This document shows positions 33,653 through 43,340 of a stretch of 64,000 bases of DNA, piece after piece. The notes beneath the pieces were generated by a model, which did not search any database, was not told the origin of the DNA, and was given only the letters and a program-made list of their open reading frames with translations. The stretch covers positions 248,001 to 312,000 of the forward strand of contig NZ_JAIVFX010000001.1 in the NCBI RefSeq assembly GCF_020829625.1, read 5' to 3'. Origin of the DNA: Nostoc sp. XA010. GTDB lineage: Bacteria; Cyanobacteriota; Cyanobacteriia; Cyanobacteriales; Nostocaceae. The position numbers were made by a program, and so were the translations under genes. The stretch's first letter is position 1; each line of letters begins with the position of its first letter.

Positions 33653-35311
33653 ATGGCAAAGCCAATTGAATTTAGTTTATTTGCACCTTATAACAAAGGA
33701 GCTGCATTAATTGGTTCTTTTTCTGATTGGCAAGAAATTCCGATGGAGAAAGGTGATGATGGTTATTTTCGTACAAGCGTTGAACTAGAAGACGGCGTTT
33801 ATAAATATAAATTCCGTGTCCAGTCAAATTCATGGTTTTTTGAACCAGAACAATGGGTTGATGTTACAGACCCTCAGGCAACTGATATAGATGAACTGAG
33901 TGGAAAAGATGATGGTGTTACCCAGGTCAAAGATGGCGAAAGGATTACCGATACTTATGTTTGGCAACATGATGATAAACCTTTACCTGCTGACCACGAA
34001 TTAGTAATTTACGAATTGCATGTTGGTGACTTTTCTGGTGGTGAGGATGATCCTTATGCACGAGGTAAGTACAAACACGTCATTGAAAAGTTAGATTATT
34101 TATGCGAACTAGGAATCAACGCTATTGAGTTGATGCCACTTAAAGAATATCCTGGTGATTATAGTTGGGGTTATAACCCGCGCCATTTCTTTGCAACAGA
34201 ATCTAGTTATGGTTCTACTGCTGGTTTGAAAAAATTGATTGATGAGTGTCATGGCAGAGGTATTCGTGTAATTCTAGACGGTATTTATAACCACTCAGAA
34301 GCATCTGCTCCTTTAACACAAATTGACCACGATTATTGGTATCATCACGAACCTCGTGACCCTGATAATAACTGGGGCCCTGAGTTTAATTATGAATATT
34401 ATGACGAAAAATTAGATATTCATCCAGCGTGGAAATTTACTGGTGAGGCAATCCGTTTTTGGATATCAGAATATCATCTTGATGGTATTCGCTATGATGC
34501 GGCGCGGCAAATTGCTAACTACGATTTCATGCACTGGATTGTTCAGGAAGCCAAAAAAACTGCTGGCGCGAAGCCTTTTTATAGCGTTGCTGAACACATT
34601 CCTGAAACTACCAGCATTACCAATGTAGATGGGCCAATGGATGGTTGCTGGCATGACAGTTTTTATCACTGCATTCTAGAACATATCTGCGGTGATACAT
34701 TTGATTTGGAGCGTCTCAAAGATGTCATTGACTGCAAGCGCCAAGGCTTCTTAGGTGCTACCAATGTAGTAAATTACCTCACCAACCACGACCATAACCA
34801 TGTAATGGTTGAATTGGGGAACCGTGAGATTTTTAACGAAGAAGCCTTTAGGCGGGCTAAATTAGGAGTAGCCATTTTAATGACTGCTGTTGGCGTACCT
34901 TTGATTTGGATGGGAGAGGAATTTGGTGAGTACAAACCTAAACAACCTGAATCATCCAAAATCGATTGGACGCTGTTAGGTAATGATTTAAATCGGAGTT
35001 TATTTGATTCATATAAAGGCTTAACCAACCTGCGTAAAAGCAATCATGCCCTTTACACAGAAAATATTGATTTTATCCACGAAAATGCAGAGGCAAAAGT
35101 ATTAGCTTATACTCGTTGGAATGATGAAGGTTCTCGTGTAGTGGTAATTGCAAATTTTTCAGAAAATTTCCTAGCTGGCTATCATGTTCCTAACTTTCCT
35201 AGCCCTGGTACATGGCACGAGTGGACAGGCAATTATGATGTTGAAGCTGGTGACGATGGCATCATAACTGACTTGGGGCCATACGAAGCTAAAGTGTTTG
35301 TATGGCAGTAA
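33653..35311 (+). CDS. GH13 alpha-amylase-family enzyme (branching/trehalohydrolase-like)
   Basis: 552 aa. Residues ~5-95 are an E-set/CBM48 module (FSLFAPYNKGAALIGSFSDW). The (beta/alpha)8 domain has YELHVGDFSG, IELMPLKEYPGDYSWGYNPR, RVILDGIYNHSE, the nucleophile Asp in LDGIRYDAARQI, acid Glu in YSVAEHIPETT and third Asp in NYLTNHDHNHVM. A C-terminal beta domain ends AKVFVWQ. The DYSWGYNP region is as in branching enzymes and maltooligosyl trehalose hydrolases, so an alpha-1,6 or alpha-1,4 glucan substrate is likely, but the exact reaction cannot be fixed. Cytosolic, monocistronic; a good hairpin terminator follows. Confidence 0.85.
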   Translation: MAKPIEFSLFAPYNKGAALIGSFSDWQEIPMEKGDDGYFRTSVELEDGVYKYKFRVQSNSWFFEPEQWVDVTDPQATDIDELSGKDDGVTQVKDGERITDTYVWQHDDKPLPADHELVIYELHVGDFSGGEDDPYARGKYKHVIEKLDYLCELGINAIELMPLKEYPGDYSWGYNPRHFFATESSYGSTAGLKKLIDECHGRGIRVILDGIYNHSEASAPLTQIDHDYWYHHEPRDPDNNWGPEFNYEYYDEKLDIHPAWKFTGEAIRFWISEYHLDGIRYDAARQIANYDFMHWIVQEAKKTAGAKPFYSVAEHIPETTSITNVDGPMDGCWHDSFYHCILEHICGDTFDLERLKDVIDCKRQGFLGATNVVNYLTNHDHNHVMVELGNREIFNEEAFRRAKLGVAILMTAVGVPLIWMGEEFGEYKPKQPESSKIDWTLLGNDLNRSLFDSYKGLTNLRKSNHALYTENIDFIHENAEAKVLAYTRWNDEGSRVVVIANFSENFLAGYHVPNFPSPGTWHEWTGNYDVEAGDDGIITDLGPYEAKVFVWQ

Positions 35312-35349
35312 TTATATACACTACTACTGAGCAGGTAGCCCAATAGTAA

Positions 35350-35376
35350 AAAAAGGGGAAAATATTTTCCCTTTTT
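35350..35376 (+). terminator. Rho-independent-like terminator of the GH13 gene
   Basis: AAAGGGGAAAAT / ATTTTCCCTTTTT stem with a T5 tail, 39 bp after the GH13 stop. Confidence 0.7.
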
Positions 35377-35507
35377 CAGTTATTACCTCTGGTGCATACA
35401 ACTTAGTGAAAAATTTGTCAAGCCAAAAATAAGCTATTTTAAAATTTCATGGGTTTATGTTACACTTTTGATTTGAAGTGCGTATATAAAATTGCCAGAG
35501 CATCCCC

Positions 35508-36563
35508 ATGCACAACAAATTATTTAATAGTAATATCGACAACGCTAACATTGAGAACGATCGCATTTTATTAACTCCCAATGAAGTTAAATCAAAATTA
35601 CCTTTAACACAATTAGCCGAGCAAAGAGTTTTAGCATATAGGCAGGAAGTAGAACAGATCCTAGATTTTCAGGATCGGAGAAAATTTATAGTAGTTGGAC
35701 CATGCTCAATCCACGACCCAAAAGCAGCACTCGAATATTCTGAACGGTTGAAAAGATTGGCCGAGCAAGTCCAGGATAAGCTGCTACTAATTATGCGAGT
35801 GTACTTTGAAAAACCAAGAACAACCGTAGGCTGGAAAGGGTTAATTAACGATCCAGATATGGATGATTCTTTCCATGTAGAAAATGGGTTATTAATTGCA
35901 CGGGATCTATTATTAAAAATTACAGAATTGGGATTACCTGCTGGCACAGAAGCACTAGATCCAATCATACCTCAATATATTAGTGAACTAATTACGTGGT
36001 CTGCCATTGGGGCACGCACGACCGAATCACAAACTCACCGCGAAATGGCAAGTGGGCTTTCCATGCCTGTGGGTTTTAAAAACGGTACTGATGGGAATAT
36101 TCAAGTAGCTTTGAATGCCTTACAATCAGCTAGAAACCCACATAATTTTATCGGAATTAATCAAAACGGACAGGTTAGCGTCTTTCAAACTAAAGGCAAT
36201 GGCTACGGTCACGTAATTTTAAGGGGTGGTAGTCAACCCAACTTTGATGTAGCAAATGTCAAACTGATAGAAGAAAAATTAAAACAGGCAGATTTACCAC
36301 CGAGGATTGTTATTGACTGTAGCCACGGCAATACCAATAAAGATTACAAATTACAAGGTGCTGTCTTAGAAAATATTATTCAGCAAATAGTAGATGGTAA
36401 TACATCGATAGTTGGCATGATGCTGGAATCGCATTTGTATGAGGGTAGTCAACCAATTACTGGTAAAGAAGAATTAAAATATGGGATTTCTGTAACTGAT
36501 AAATGTATCGGCTGGGAAGAAACCGAAAAAATTATTTTGGCTGCTCACGAAAAACTTAAATAA
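35508..36563 (+). CDS. 3-deoxy-7-phosphoheptulonate synthase, class I (AroF/G/H type)
   Basis: 351 aa, the size of the E. coli type enzymes. Signatures: KFIVVGPCSIHDPKAALEYS, MRVYFEKPRTTVGWKGLIND, PDMDDSFHVENGL, GARTTESQTHREMASGLSMP, VGFKNGTDGNIQVALNAL, GHVILRGGSQPNFD and VIDCSHGNTNKDY, with metal ligands in the Cys of GPCS, the His of SHGN, and late Glu/Asp residues. It condenses PEP and erythrose-4-phosphate in the first step of the shikimate pathway. Monocistronic; feedback class (Phe/Tyr/Trp) cannot be read from the sequence. Confidence 0.92.
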   Translation: MHNKLFNSNIDNANIENDRILLTPNEVKSKLPLTQLAEQRVLAYRQEVEQILDFQDRRKFIVVGPCSIHDPKAALEYSERLKRLAEQVQDKLLLIMRVYFEKPRTTVGWKGLINDPDMDDSFHVENGLLIARDLLLKITELGLPAGTEALDPIIPQYISELITWSAIGARTTESQTHREMASGLSMPVGFKNGTDGNIQVALNALQSARNPHNFIGINQNGQVSVFQTKGNGYGHVILRGGSQPNFDVANVKLIEEKLKQADLPPRIVIDCSHGNTNKDYKLQGAVLENIIQQIVDGNTSIVGMMLESHLYEGSQPITGKEELKYGISVTDKCIGWEETEKIILAAHEKLK

Positions 36564-36691
36564 ATTCCACAGTCTAGGTTTTCAGAGACTTTGAATCTTA
36601 CTCCCCAATGCAAGTAGGGCTTGTCATTACCTAATATATGACAATCCCCGCTTCGTTTTTATCCTGCTTCGGAATAGAATTACAAGGTTAA

Positions 36692-36895
36692 TATATAGGA
36701 CTCATATTTGATTTTTGAACAAAACTCAGTACACCTTTATTCCTTCTTCCCAGTCCCCAGTCCCCAGTCCCCAGTCCCCAGTCCCCAGTCCCTTACCTCT
36801 ACGAGTGATTCAGAAATCAAAGACGCTCGATAGCGCAGCGTTAGCGACGCAGGAGCGTCTGACTCGCTACCGCTTCGCTATCGGATTGCTATATA
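36692..36895 (+). repeat. 0.2-kb dispersed repeat, copy A (inverted partner of copy B)
   Basis: 204 bp: TATATAGGACTCA start, ATTTTTGAACAAAACTCAG, an array of six CAGTCCC/CCAGTCC heptamers (36750-36790), then TGATTCAGAAATCAAAGACG and a GC-rich set of nested inverted words (CGATAGCG, AGACGCTC/GAGCGTCT) and GGATTGCTATATA end. It is nearly identical to 43076-43272 in reverse orientation except for one heptamer (5 against 6) and single-base changes. A reading frame through it encodes nothing sensible. Confidence 0.9.
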
Positions 36896-37418
36896 CGGCG
36901 ATCGCAACGACAACACCGCAGGTATCCTTGGAGTCTTCCCTAAACAGGAGATAGGGATCGGCAAAAACTGTTACGGCTTCCTCAAATGTAATACTATGCT
37001 TAAAAAAATTAGACTCAGCTTTGTTGTCGTCCCACTTAAAGCGCATTTATAATATAGACCAAAAATCTGTTTTCCAGTTATTTTATACTGGCTGATTGCC
37101 CAACTGAATTTTGACTACTGACTTCAGAATTCTGTTTTGATAAATCATCTTTCACACTATTGATAGAGTGTCATATCCGTAGAAAGATAGAAAGAATACT
37201 TCAGCCAATCAGATAACATCAATTTTAATCCTAATAATTGATGTGTTTATTTAGATTGACTTTCAGTGGTATTACAGAACCAATATTGTGGTAAATATTA
37301 CTCCAAATTCTCCTGCGGGGTATTTTTATGAATTAGCAATGTTTAGGACGAGCTTGTTTACTAGATGCTGCGCGTAGGTTGCTTCTGGGTAGGGGTACGC
37401 TAAAGCCAAGCAAATCTA
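36896..37418. other. Intergenic stretch between repeat A and the 2TM gene
   Basis: About 520 bp. A diverged piece of the AATTCAGGAGTCA repeat family lies near 37110-37140. No gene or RNA recognised. Confidence 0.4.
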
Positions 37419-37922
37419 TTAAGCCTGTAATGCCTTAAACCACTTATTCAAAACTGTACTGATGGTTTTCTTAATCTCATGCTTACGATTCCACTTCTGG
37501 AAGGCCATTTCATACTCTTCGCCTTTCATTTGAAAGGTATTCCAGACATCCAGTCCTACAGGCAATCCGCAGAATAGCAAAATGTACAGCGACCAAGAAA
37601 TTCCGCCACCAGTGATTAAATTTAGGAGTATAAAAAAGCCATTGAAAATTGCATAATTCCCTAGACGCTTCTGAAATATTCTGATACGGTAAGCGTCAAA
37701 AGCCTTTCGCTGTTGGACTTGTCCCTGTTGTATTACCCAATCGCGTTCTGCTAACTTTAAAGAATCAGGTGAGATTTCTAACTCAGCAGCAATTTCTAAT
37801 ATCTGCTCATAAGAAAATTCTGTATCTTTGTCGTCAGCTTGACGAGCGATCGCTAATTGCAGAATTTGTTGAACATCATCTTGGTTATAAGAGCGGAGAC
37901 TCTTGGGTTCAAATGTTGTCAT
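37419..37922 (-). CDS. 2TM-domain membrane protein
   Basis: 167 aa. The first 70 residues are helical and charged (FSYEQILEIAAELEISPDSL looks like a small bound-helix domain). Residues ~85-125 hold two membrane helices in the 2TM-domain style (RLGNYAIFNGFFILLNLITG, SWSLYILLFCGLPVGLDVWN), followed by a basic tail. Such proteins sit in the cytoplasmic or thylakoid membrane; function is unknown. Alone in its direction. Confidence 0.7.
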   Translation of the reverse strand: MTTFEPKSLRSYNQDDVQQILQLAIARQADDKDTEFSYEQILEIAAELEISPDSLKLAERDWVIQQGQVQQRKAFDAYRIRIFQKRLGNYAIFNGFFILLNLITGGGISWSLYILLFCGLPVGLDVWNTFQMKGEEYEMAFQKWNRKHEIKKTISTVLNKWFKALQA

Positions 37923-38023
37923 AATTCTTTCTCTTATATTACTTTTAATAGAAATTTGCTACCCGATAGATTTTAAGTAGCTACGCCTGTACTATTTCCA
38001 TTATTCTTACATTAGCAAATCTA

Positions 38024-38085
38024 TTAGTCATTAGTCATTAGTTATTCTCCCTCTACCTCCCTACTCTCCACTCCCCACTCCCCAC
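38024..38085. repeat. STRR heptamers upstream of ppgK
   Basis: TTAGTCA x2-3 at 38024-38044, then CTCTCCA/CTCCCCA units up to about 38085, in the 5' region of the polyphosphate glucokinase gene. Confidence 0.65.
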
Positions 38086-38175
38086 CAATATAAAGACTCT
38101 CCAAATATCCAGATATTATTAAGATGCAGCAGAGGATAATAACTAGGTAACAAGCAACAAGAAGGATGTAACTCA

Positions 38176-38892
38176 ATGGTTGACGAAAATGGATCGATTC
38201 GTACCCTATCGGTTGATATTGGCGGTAGTGGCGTTAAGGCTATGGTTTTGGATATTACCGGGAATCCTGTAACGGAAAGAGCGCGTTTAGATACACCCCA
38301 ACCTGCTACACCAGAGGTTGTAATTAATGCAATTGTTGTGTTAGCAGCCGCTCAAGGTGAATTTCATCGCGTTTCGGTCGGTTTTCCCGGTGTGGTGCGG
38401 TATGGAGTCACGGAAACTGCGGTAAACCTACATCCAGATTGGATCGGATTTGATTTGGAAACAGCATTATTAAAACATTTAAACAAGCCTGTACGGGTGA
38501 TTAATGATGCAGACATGCAGGGGTTTGGTGCGATCGCAGGTAAAGGTGTGGAACTGGTGATTACTTTGGGTACGGGTTTTGGTTCGGCTTTATTTCTAGA
38601 TGGTAAGCTAGTGCCGAATATGGAAATGGGACATCACCCGTTTCGTAAAGGAGAGACTTTCGAGCAGCAGTTGGGGCGTGCAGAGTTAGAAAAAATTGGT
38701 GATAAAAGATGGAACAAGCGTTTAGAAAAAGCGATCGCATCCTTGGAACATCTGTTCAATTATGATTGCCTTTACATTGGTGGCGGTGAAGCTGTGAGAG
38801 TGAATTTACAGCTACCGTTAAATGTAAAACTCATCCCCAATATCACTGGTTTGTTAGGCGGTATTGCTTTGTGGCGAGATGAGAAAAGGTAA
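38176..38892 (+). CDS. ppgK: Polyphosphate glucokinase (ROK family)
   Basis: 238 aa, the length of short bacterial PpgK. Phosphate-binding loop TLSVDIGGSGVKAMVLDITG, GFPGVVRYG, NLHPDWIGFDLE, catalytic Asp in VRVINDADMQGFGA, and adenosine/polyphosphate loop TLGTGFGSALFLDG. It phosphorylates glucose using polyphosphate (and often ATP). An AAGGA box lies 11 bp before the start. Nearby susA suggests that it may take part in using glucose from sucrose or glycogen turnover. Confidence 0.9.
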   Translation: MVDENGSIRTLSVDIGGSGVKAMVLDITGNPVTERARLDTPQPATPEVVINAIVVLAAAQGEFHRVSVGFPGVVRYGVTETAVNLHPDWIGFDLETALLKHLNKPVRVINDADMQGFGAIAGKGVELVITLGTGFGSALFLDGKLVPNMEMGHHPFRKGETFEQQLGRAELEKIGDKRWNKRLEKAIASLEHLFNYDCLYIGGGEAVRVNLQLPLNVKLIPNITGLLGGIALWRDEKR

Positions 38893-39617
38893 AAATTTTA
38901 GTATCCACAACTGGGTGTATTATGCGATATCTCTGAGGGGCTACGCCTACGCACTTTTTATTAAGGTGCTTCTTTCTCAATATTTAAGATTTTTACAAAA
39001 ATTAACACAGATTAGGTAAGACAATTGCACAGACAGGATGTTCAGTCCTACTGTGTAATTTTATCATGTAGTAATCTAAATTCTAGTTAAAATTCAAGAC
39101 TGTGCAACACCGTTGTAGGTTTTTATTTTATTCAGGTCAAAACTATGGGCTTTCCAAGAATACAACAAAGCAGATATTTAGAAATGATGTCTGAATACTC
39201 CTAGAGCGAAGCTAGGAAAACCAGATAATACTGTGAAGATTGGTATGTATTTTACAAGATAACAGTGATTGATAAAAAGTTTATAACCCTTATGAGGGGA
39301 GAAAAATTGTTTGGAATTAAGAGTTGATCGTGATTGCCAAATGTTGCATTAATCAATACTTAAAAAATGACTCGTGAATCCAGTAGTATTTTTCCTGGCA
39401 GTATAAATATGGGAAAATCTACATCAGCATACCAAGGTATATTCAAGATAACTAGGCAAATTTGTTTGATAGTATTCCCAGATGATCGTATAGTATGTTA
39501 TTGTCTAAACCGTTGATTTAGATACCATATTTTCCAAGTTCATAGTTTGATTAAAGGTAAAAAAAGCACAAAATTAATGATATTAGTCTAATTAGATGGA
39601 ATAGGAGGTGAGCAAAT
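38893..39617. other. Long intergenic region 3' of ppgK
   Basis: About 725 bp. It includes GGCTACGCCTACGCAC at about 38940, a copy of the dispersed GCGTAGGCGTAGCC repeat. The rest is A/T-rich with no recognised RNA or gene, except for the short leader reading frame that follows at 39618. Confidence 0.45.
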
Positions 39618-39656
39618 ATGCTCATGAAAATATTATCTGAAAAAATTATTACATGA
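39618..39656 (+). CDS. Possible 12-residue leader peptide with perfect Shine-Dalgarno
   Basis: AGGAGGTGA (39603-39611) is fully complementary to the 16S rRNA tail and is six bases before ATG 39618. The frame reads MLMKILSEKIIT and stops. It is the only long Shine-Dalgarno of this quality noticed in the window. The next gene starts at 39744. A role in translation-linked control is only inferred. Confidence 0.4.
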   Translation: MLMKILSEKIIT

Positions 39657-39743
39657 CTTTTTATTTGGTCAGTATGCACTATGCCGCACAGCAGCAATGT
39701 TATTGGTTAAAAGAAATTATTGGTTTAAGTGAAATAAATTACA

Positions 39744-40298
39744 ATGACTGAAATTGGCCTAATGATGACGAGCATGTTAACAATAAGACAAGCATCTGGA
39801 GCCAATTTGCCACAGCAGCAATTAGTTCAGATGGAGAATGACGTAAACCAATCAAAACAGAGTCAGTTAGAGATAACTGCTCAAGTCACACCACCTGAAT
39901 TCATGCAGACAGATTGGATTTCTCAGGCTTATTCCTCAGCGATCGCACCAGAGAAAAAACATATACTTAAGAAAATCAGCAAAAAGAATCCGGGACTAGT
40001 TTCTTCTAACTTAGGTGAGTCTAATAAGTATCCTCAGCCTGGAGGTAAAGTTAGTACAAAGGCTACAGGACAGTTCCAAAAGTTTAGTAGTCTACCTATG
40101 CCGACTCTTTCTTTCGGTACCTCTGGTGTTGCTGTCAGAGCCTTACAACGGTTGTTAGTATCTAACGGTTATGCCGTTAGAGTGGATGGAATCTACGGCG
40201 CACTGACAGAGACTGCTGTCAAAGCCTTTCAAAATCAGCAGAATTTAGCAACAGATGGAGTAGTTGGTCAACGAACTTGGCGGGCATTAACAATTTAG
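39744..40298 (+). CDS. Peptidoglycan-binding domain protein
   Basis: 184 aa. The N-terminal ~120 residues are polar and low in structure (Gln/Ser/Lys-rich). The last 60 residues are a PG_binding_1 module: LSFGTSGVAVRALQRLLVSN, GYAVRVDGIYGALTETAVKA and FQNQQNLATDGVVGQRTW. There is no convincing signal peptide; an internal start (MMTSMLTIRQ) would not create one. The catalytic partner domain typical of such proteins is missing, so it may be an adaptor. It is convergent with susA. Confidence 0.8.
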   Translation: MTEIGLMMTSMLTIRQASGANLPQQQLVQMENDVNQSKQSQLEITAQVTPPEFMQTDWISQAYSSAIAPEKKHILKKISKKNPGLVSSNLGESNKYPQPGGKVSTKATGQFQKFSSLPMPTLSFGTSGVAVRALQRLLVSNGYAVRVDGIYGALTETAVKAFQNQQNLATDGVVGQRTWRALTI

Positions 40299-40334
40299 TC
40301 ATTTGTCTTTAGTCTTTAGCTAAAGACAAATGAC
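40298..40334. terminator. Bidirectional hairpin between PGBD and susA genes
   Basis: 15-bp perfect arms GTCATTTGTCTTTAG and CTAAAGACAAATGAC with a 7-nt loop, overlapping the stop of the plus-strand gene and 10 bp from the susA stop. It also belongs to the ATGACAA heptamer class. Confidence 0.65.
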
Positions 40335-40344
40335 AAATGACAAA

Positions 40345-42765
40345 CTAACGATATTTATGCTGCTCTAATAGCTGTTGCGCTCTTGGCTTGTAAATTAAAT
40401 AGAACAAAGCCTCAAGATAACGCAACAAATCTTCGCGATTCTCCTTTGAAGTAAAGTTCCAGAAGCCATAAATCCGTGCTAATGATAACAGCTTGCTAGT
40501 ATGGATTTTCCAAGTATAGGTGCTGTAAACTCGGTCAATTCCTCGCTGCGAAATTTCATTCCAATAGTTAGGATTTTGTTCGCATTTTGTAATAAAATCC
40601 ACAATCTTTGTGGCTGTCTCATCTAAATGTGTTGGGTTAATCAAAAAACCATTAACCTTATCTTGAATAATCTCCAGCGGCCCACCAAACTGTGTGGCAA
40701 AAGTTGGTAATCCTGAAACCATCGACTCTAAAATTGTCAAACCAAAAGCTTCAAATAAAGCTGGTTGTACAAAAATTCCTTGATGATCGGCAATGACTCG
40801 GTAAATTTCACCAGAATCAGTTTTAGTCAGGCGCACACCCAGCCAACGAATCTTGCCGTGGAGATTGTACTCGTCAATTATTTGGTAGAGTTTGATAATT
40901 TCGTCACGTTCTTCGTTGTCACCTGATTCTTCGACGCGCAATTTACCCGCCACTAAAATTAAATTGTAATGCTCTTGTAATTCTTTACTTTGACCATAAC
41001 ATTCAGCTAAACCTGTGAGGTTTTTGATGTGGTCAAGACGCGCCATTGAGAAGAGAGGGCGCTTGTTAGGATCGTCGAGTTTGCCAAAGATTTGCGTAGG
41101 GTCTTCCAGAGTAAAAAGTGTTTCTGCAAGGCGTTGGCGATCGCTCTCCACCCGATCTTTAGTCCGGGTGTAGGGGAAGTAATTATTTTCGTTGACTCCA
41201 GGCGGTACGACATTAAATTTGGGACTGAATAATTCAATGCCATTGGTCACATGGTACAACTCCGGCATGGTGAAGCATTTATAAGACTCGTACTGTCCCA
41301 CACTATCCGGTGTTCCCACAATTTCTTGGTAGGTGCTGCTGACAACAAAATTGGCAGCATTCATTGCAATCAAGTCAGCCGTGAATTGCAATGAAAAATG
41401 ATATTTTTCCTCTAATTCTTGCCAGTAGAGGTTACTAAACAAGTATTTAGATTTTTCCAAAGCATGGGCAACATTGCATTGGGTAACTTTCAAACGCCGC
41501 GCCAGCAAGAATGCTATTAAATTCCCATCAGTATAGTTTCCAACTATTAAGTCAGGTGTGCCGTGAAATTCTGCCCGTAGTTCTCTTTCTGAATCAATGG
41601 CGAAAGTTTCTAGATAAGGCCAAAACTCAAACCGGGAAATCCAGTTTTGAGTCATGTTAGGATTAAATTCCCGTAAAGGCACTCGCAAAATCCAGGCATT
41701 TTCGGTATCGTGGACTTTTTCTAGCCGTTGATTACAAAGGGTGCCATCACTATTAGGAATCAAGCGGGTGAGAATAATCACCTTTGGCTCGACATTCAAT
41801 TTCTCTAAACCCGCAAGCAGGACATCTTCTTGCAGCTGCTTCTCTAGGCTCTTTGCCTGGTCAAGGACGTAAACTACCTGACCGCCAGTATCGGGACGCC
41901 CCAAAACTCCCTCTTGCCCAAACCAACCGTGAGCCGACACTAAGACGATTTTAAAAATCATCGGAACCCGTGAAATGAAGGCTTCTAGGGTCTGGGGATC
42001 GGCAGAATCAATCAATTCATCGAGAATATTTAAAGTCTCGCGCACTCGCGCTGCGGTGTTACCCCAACCCGGTTCAAAACCCATTGACTGCAATTGGAAC
42101 CGGAATTGTTCATAGGGTTCATCTTCAGGGCGATTATTAACAAAACTGATAGCTTTCTTAACTTGCTCGGAAAGTTGCTGCTGTGATTGAATGCGATCGT
42201 TAAGGAGCAATTGCACACCGTTGTAGTGGTGCAGGCGCAAGAAATTCAATAAGCTGTCCAGCAATTGTTTGGAGTCTTGAAATATTTGGCTGGATAGATA
42301 GCGGTTGAGAAATTGTACCCCCTTACCAATATTTTTGGGGTCGCGGATGACTGGGGTGTAGTCATAAAACGGGCCGAAGTCCAATTCTAACAGGCCGCCC
42401 TCGTTGGGATGATATTTATTCACCAAGCGATCGCGCAGATCGAGCAAATCTTGCACCGTCATTGGCTCAATGCTTAAGTCTGATGTCAACCAATAAACTT
42501 CTTCGCTGGCAATCTTAGAACGGATGATGAAACAAAAGTTTGATTCCTCCTGAATAATTTCTTGAGTATAGTAAATCAGTTTACTTAACTCAGAGGAAGT
42601 GTAAAATTCCTCTGGTTTTTGGGACTTTGAGCAATAATCACTATATACATTCAGTATGTCATTCCGCAGCAAATACTTCTTTTCTTGTTGACGTAATTCA
42701 CTAAGAAAGGAACGTAAATCACTTTTTTCTTCAGTATCTAAGACTGCTTGAAGCAATTCAGACAT
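40345..42765 (-). CDS. susA: Sucrose synthase
   Basis: 806 aa from ATG 42765 (MSELLQAVLDTEEKSDLRSF), the standard length and start in Nostoc-type SusA; an upstream ATG adds ten residues. N-terminal regulatory region, then GT-B catalytic part with HGWFGQEGVLGRPDTGGQVV, FHGTPDLIVGNYTDGNLIAF, CNVAHALEKSKYLFSNLYWQ, PPGVNENNYFPY, SMARLDHIKNLTGLAECYGQ and the donor-site E-x7-E in ALFEAFGLTILESMVSGLPT. It makes UDP- or ADP-glucose plus fructose from sucrose, the first step of sucrose use; in heterocyst-formers it feeds glycogen and polysaccharide synthesis. It is inside the segment bounded by repeats A and B. Confidence 0.95.
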   Translation of the reverse strand: MSELLQAVLDTEEKSDLRSFLSELRQQEKKYLLRNDILNVYSDYCSKSQKPEEFYTSSELSKLIYYTQEIIQEESNFCFIIRSKIASEEVYWLTSDLSIEPMTVQDLLDLRDRLVNKYHPNEGGLLELDFGPFYDYTPVIRDPKNIGKGVQFLNRYLSSQIFQDSKQLLDSLLNFLRLHHYNGVQLLLNDRIQSQQQLSEQVKKAISFVNNRPEDEPYEQFRFQLQSMGFEPGWGNTAARVRETLNILDELIDSADPQTLEAFISRVPMIFKIVLVSAHGWFGQEGVLGRPDTGGQVVYVLDQAKSLEKQLQEDVLLAGLEKLNVEPKVIILTRLIPNSDGTLCNQRLEKVHDTENAWILRVPLREFNPNMTQNWISRFEFWPYLETFAIDSERELRAEFHGTPDLIVGNYTDGNLIAFLLARRLKVTQCNVAHALEKSKYLFSNLYWQELEEKYHFSLQFTADLIAMNAANFVVSSTYQEIVGTPDSVGQYESYKCFTMPELYHVTNGIELFSPKFNVVPPGVNENNYFPYTRTKDRVESDRQRLAETLFTLEDPTQIFGKLDDPNKRPLFSMARLDHIKNLTGLAECYGQSKELQEHYNLILVAGKLRVEESGDNEERDEIIKLYQIIDEYNLHGKIRWLGVRLTKTDSGEIYRVIADHQGIFVQPALFEAFGLTILESMVSGLPTFATQFGGPLEIIQDKVNGFLINPTHLDETATKIVDFITKCEQNPNYWNEISQRGIDRVYSTYTWKIHTSKLLSLARIYGFWNFTSKENREDLLRYLEALFYLIYKPRAQQLLEQHKYR

Positions 42766-43075
42766 GGCGACTCCAGTAGATGACGATGTTTGCATTGTTG
42801 ACTTTCAAGGCGAAACAAATAAGGCTCAACTTTTTGTTAGGCCACATATAAACACGAAATAACACAGATAAATTCTATTTATCTGTGTACCTACAAATAT
42901 CAACTTTTCAGCAGATAGTTAAATCGTGTTCTTCTTTACCTAAAGTATCTATGGCTCAGTATTTTTTGCTCTAACTAAAGGAATACAATTTTTGTTTCTT
43001 TTGATAGAGGTTAGTAAATAACCGCATAATTATATTGAGCAACTTTTTTCACTAATTTTTCCCAACACAATAATA

Positions 43076-43272
43076 TATATAGCAATCCGATAGCGAAGCG
43101 GTAGCGAGTCAGACGCTCCTGCGTTGCTAACGCTGCGCTATCGAGCGTCTTTGATTTCTGAATCACTCGTAGAGGTAAGGGACTGGGGACTGGGGACTGG
43201 GGACTGGGGACTGGGAAGAAGGAATAAAGGTGTACTGAGTTTTGTTCAAAAATCAAATGTGAGTCCTATATA
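43076..43272 (-). repeat. 0.2-kb dispersed repeat, copy B
   Basis: 197 bp, inverted relative to copy A at 36692-36895. It has five CCAGTCC-type heptamers instead of six. The two copies bracket 6.2 kb with the 2TM, ppgK, PGBD and susA genes. Confidence 0.9.
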
Positions 43273-43340
43273 ATTTTAACCAAAACGTTGGAATTTAAAA
43301 AATATAATTACTTTTGATTACAGAGGGTTAACCGTTAGAT

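Noticed and set aside
36715..36954. Near-identical 'proteins' in repeat A and repeat B (43011-43256)
   Set aside because: The frames translate the dispersed repeat itself; identity reflects DNA repeat copies, with no start signal or domain.
42830..42960. NtcA-type (GTA-N8-TAC) site upstream of susA
   Set aside because: No convincing match with a well-placed -10 box was found by eye.
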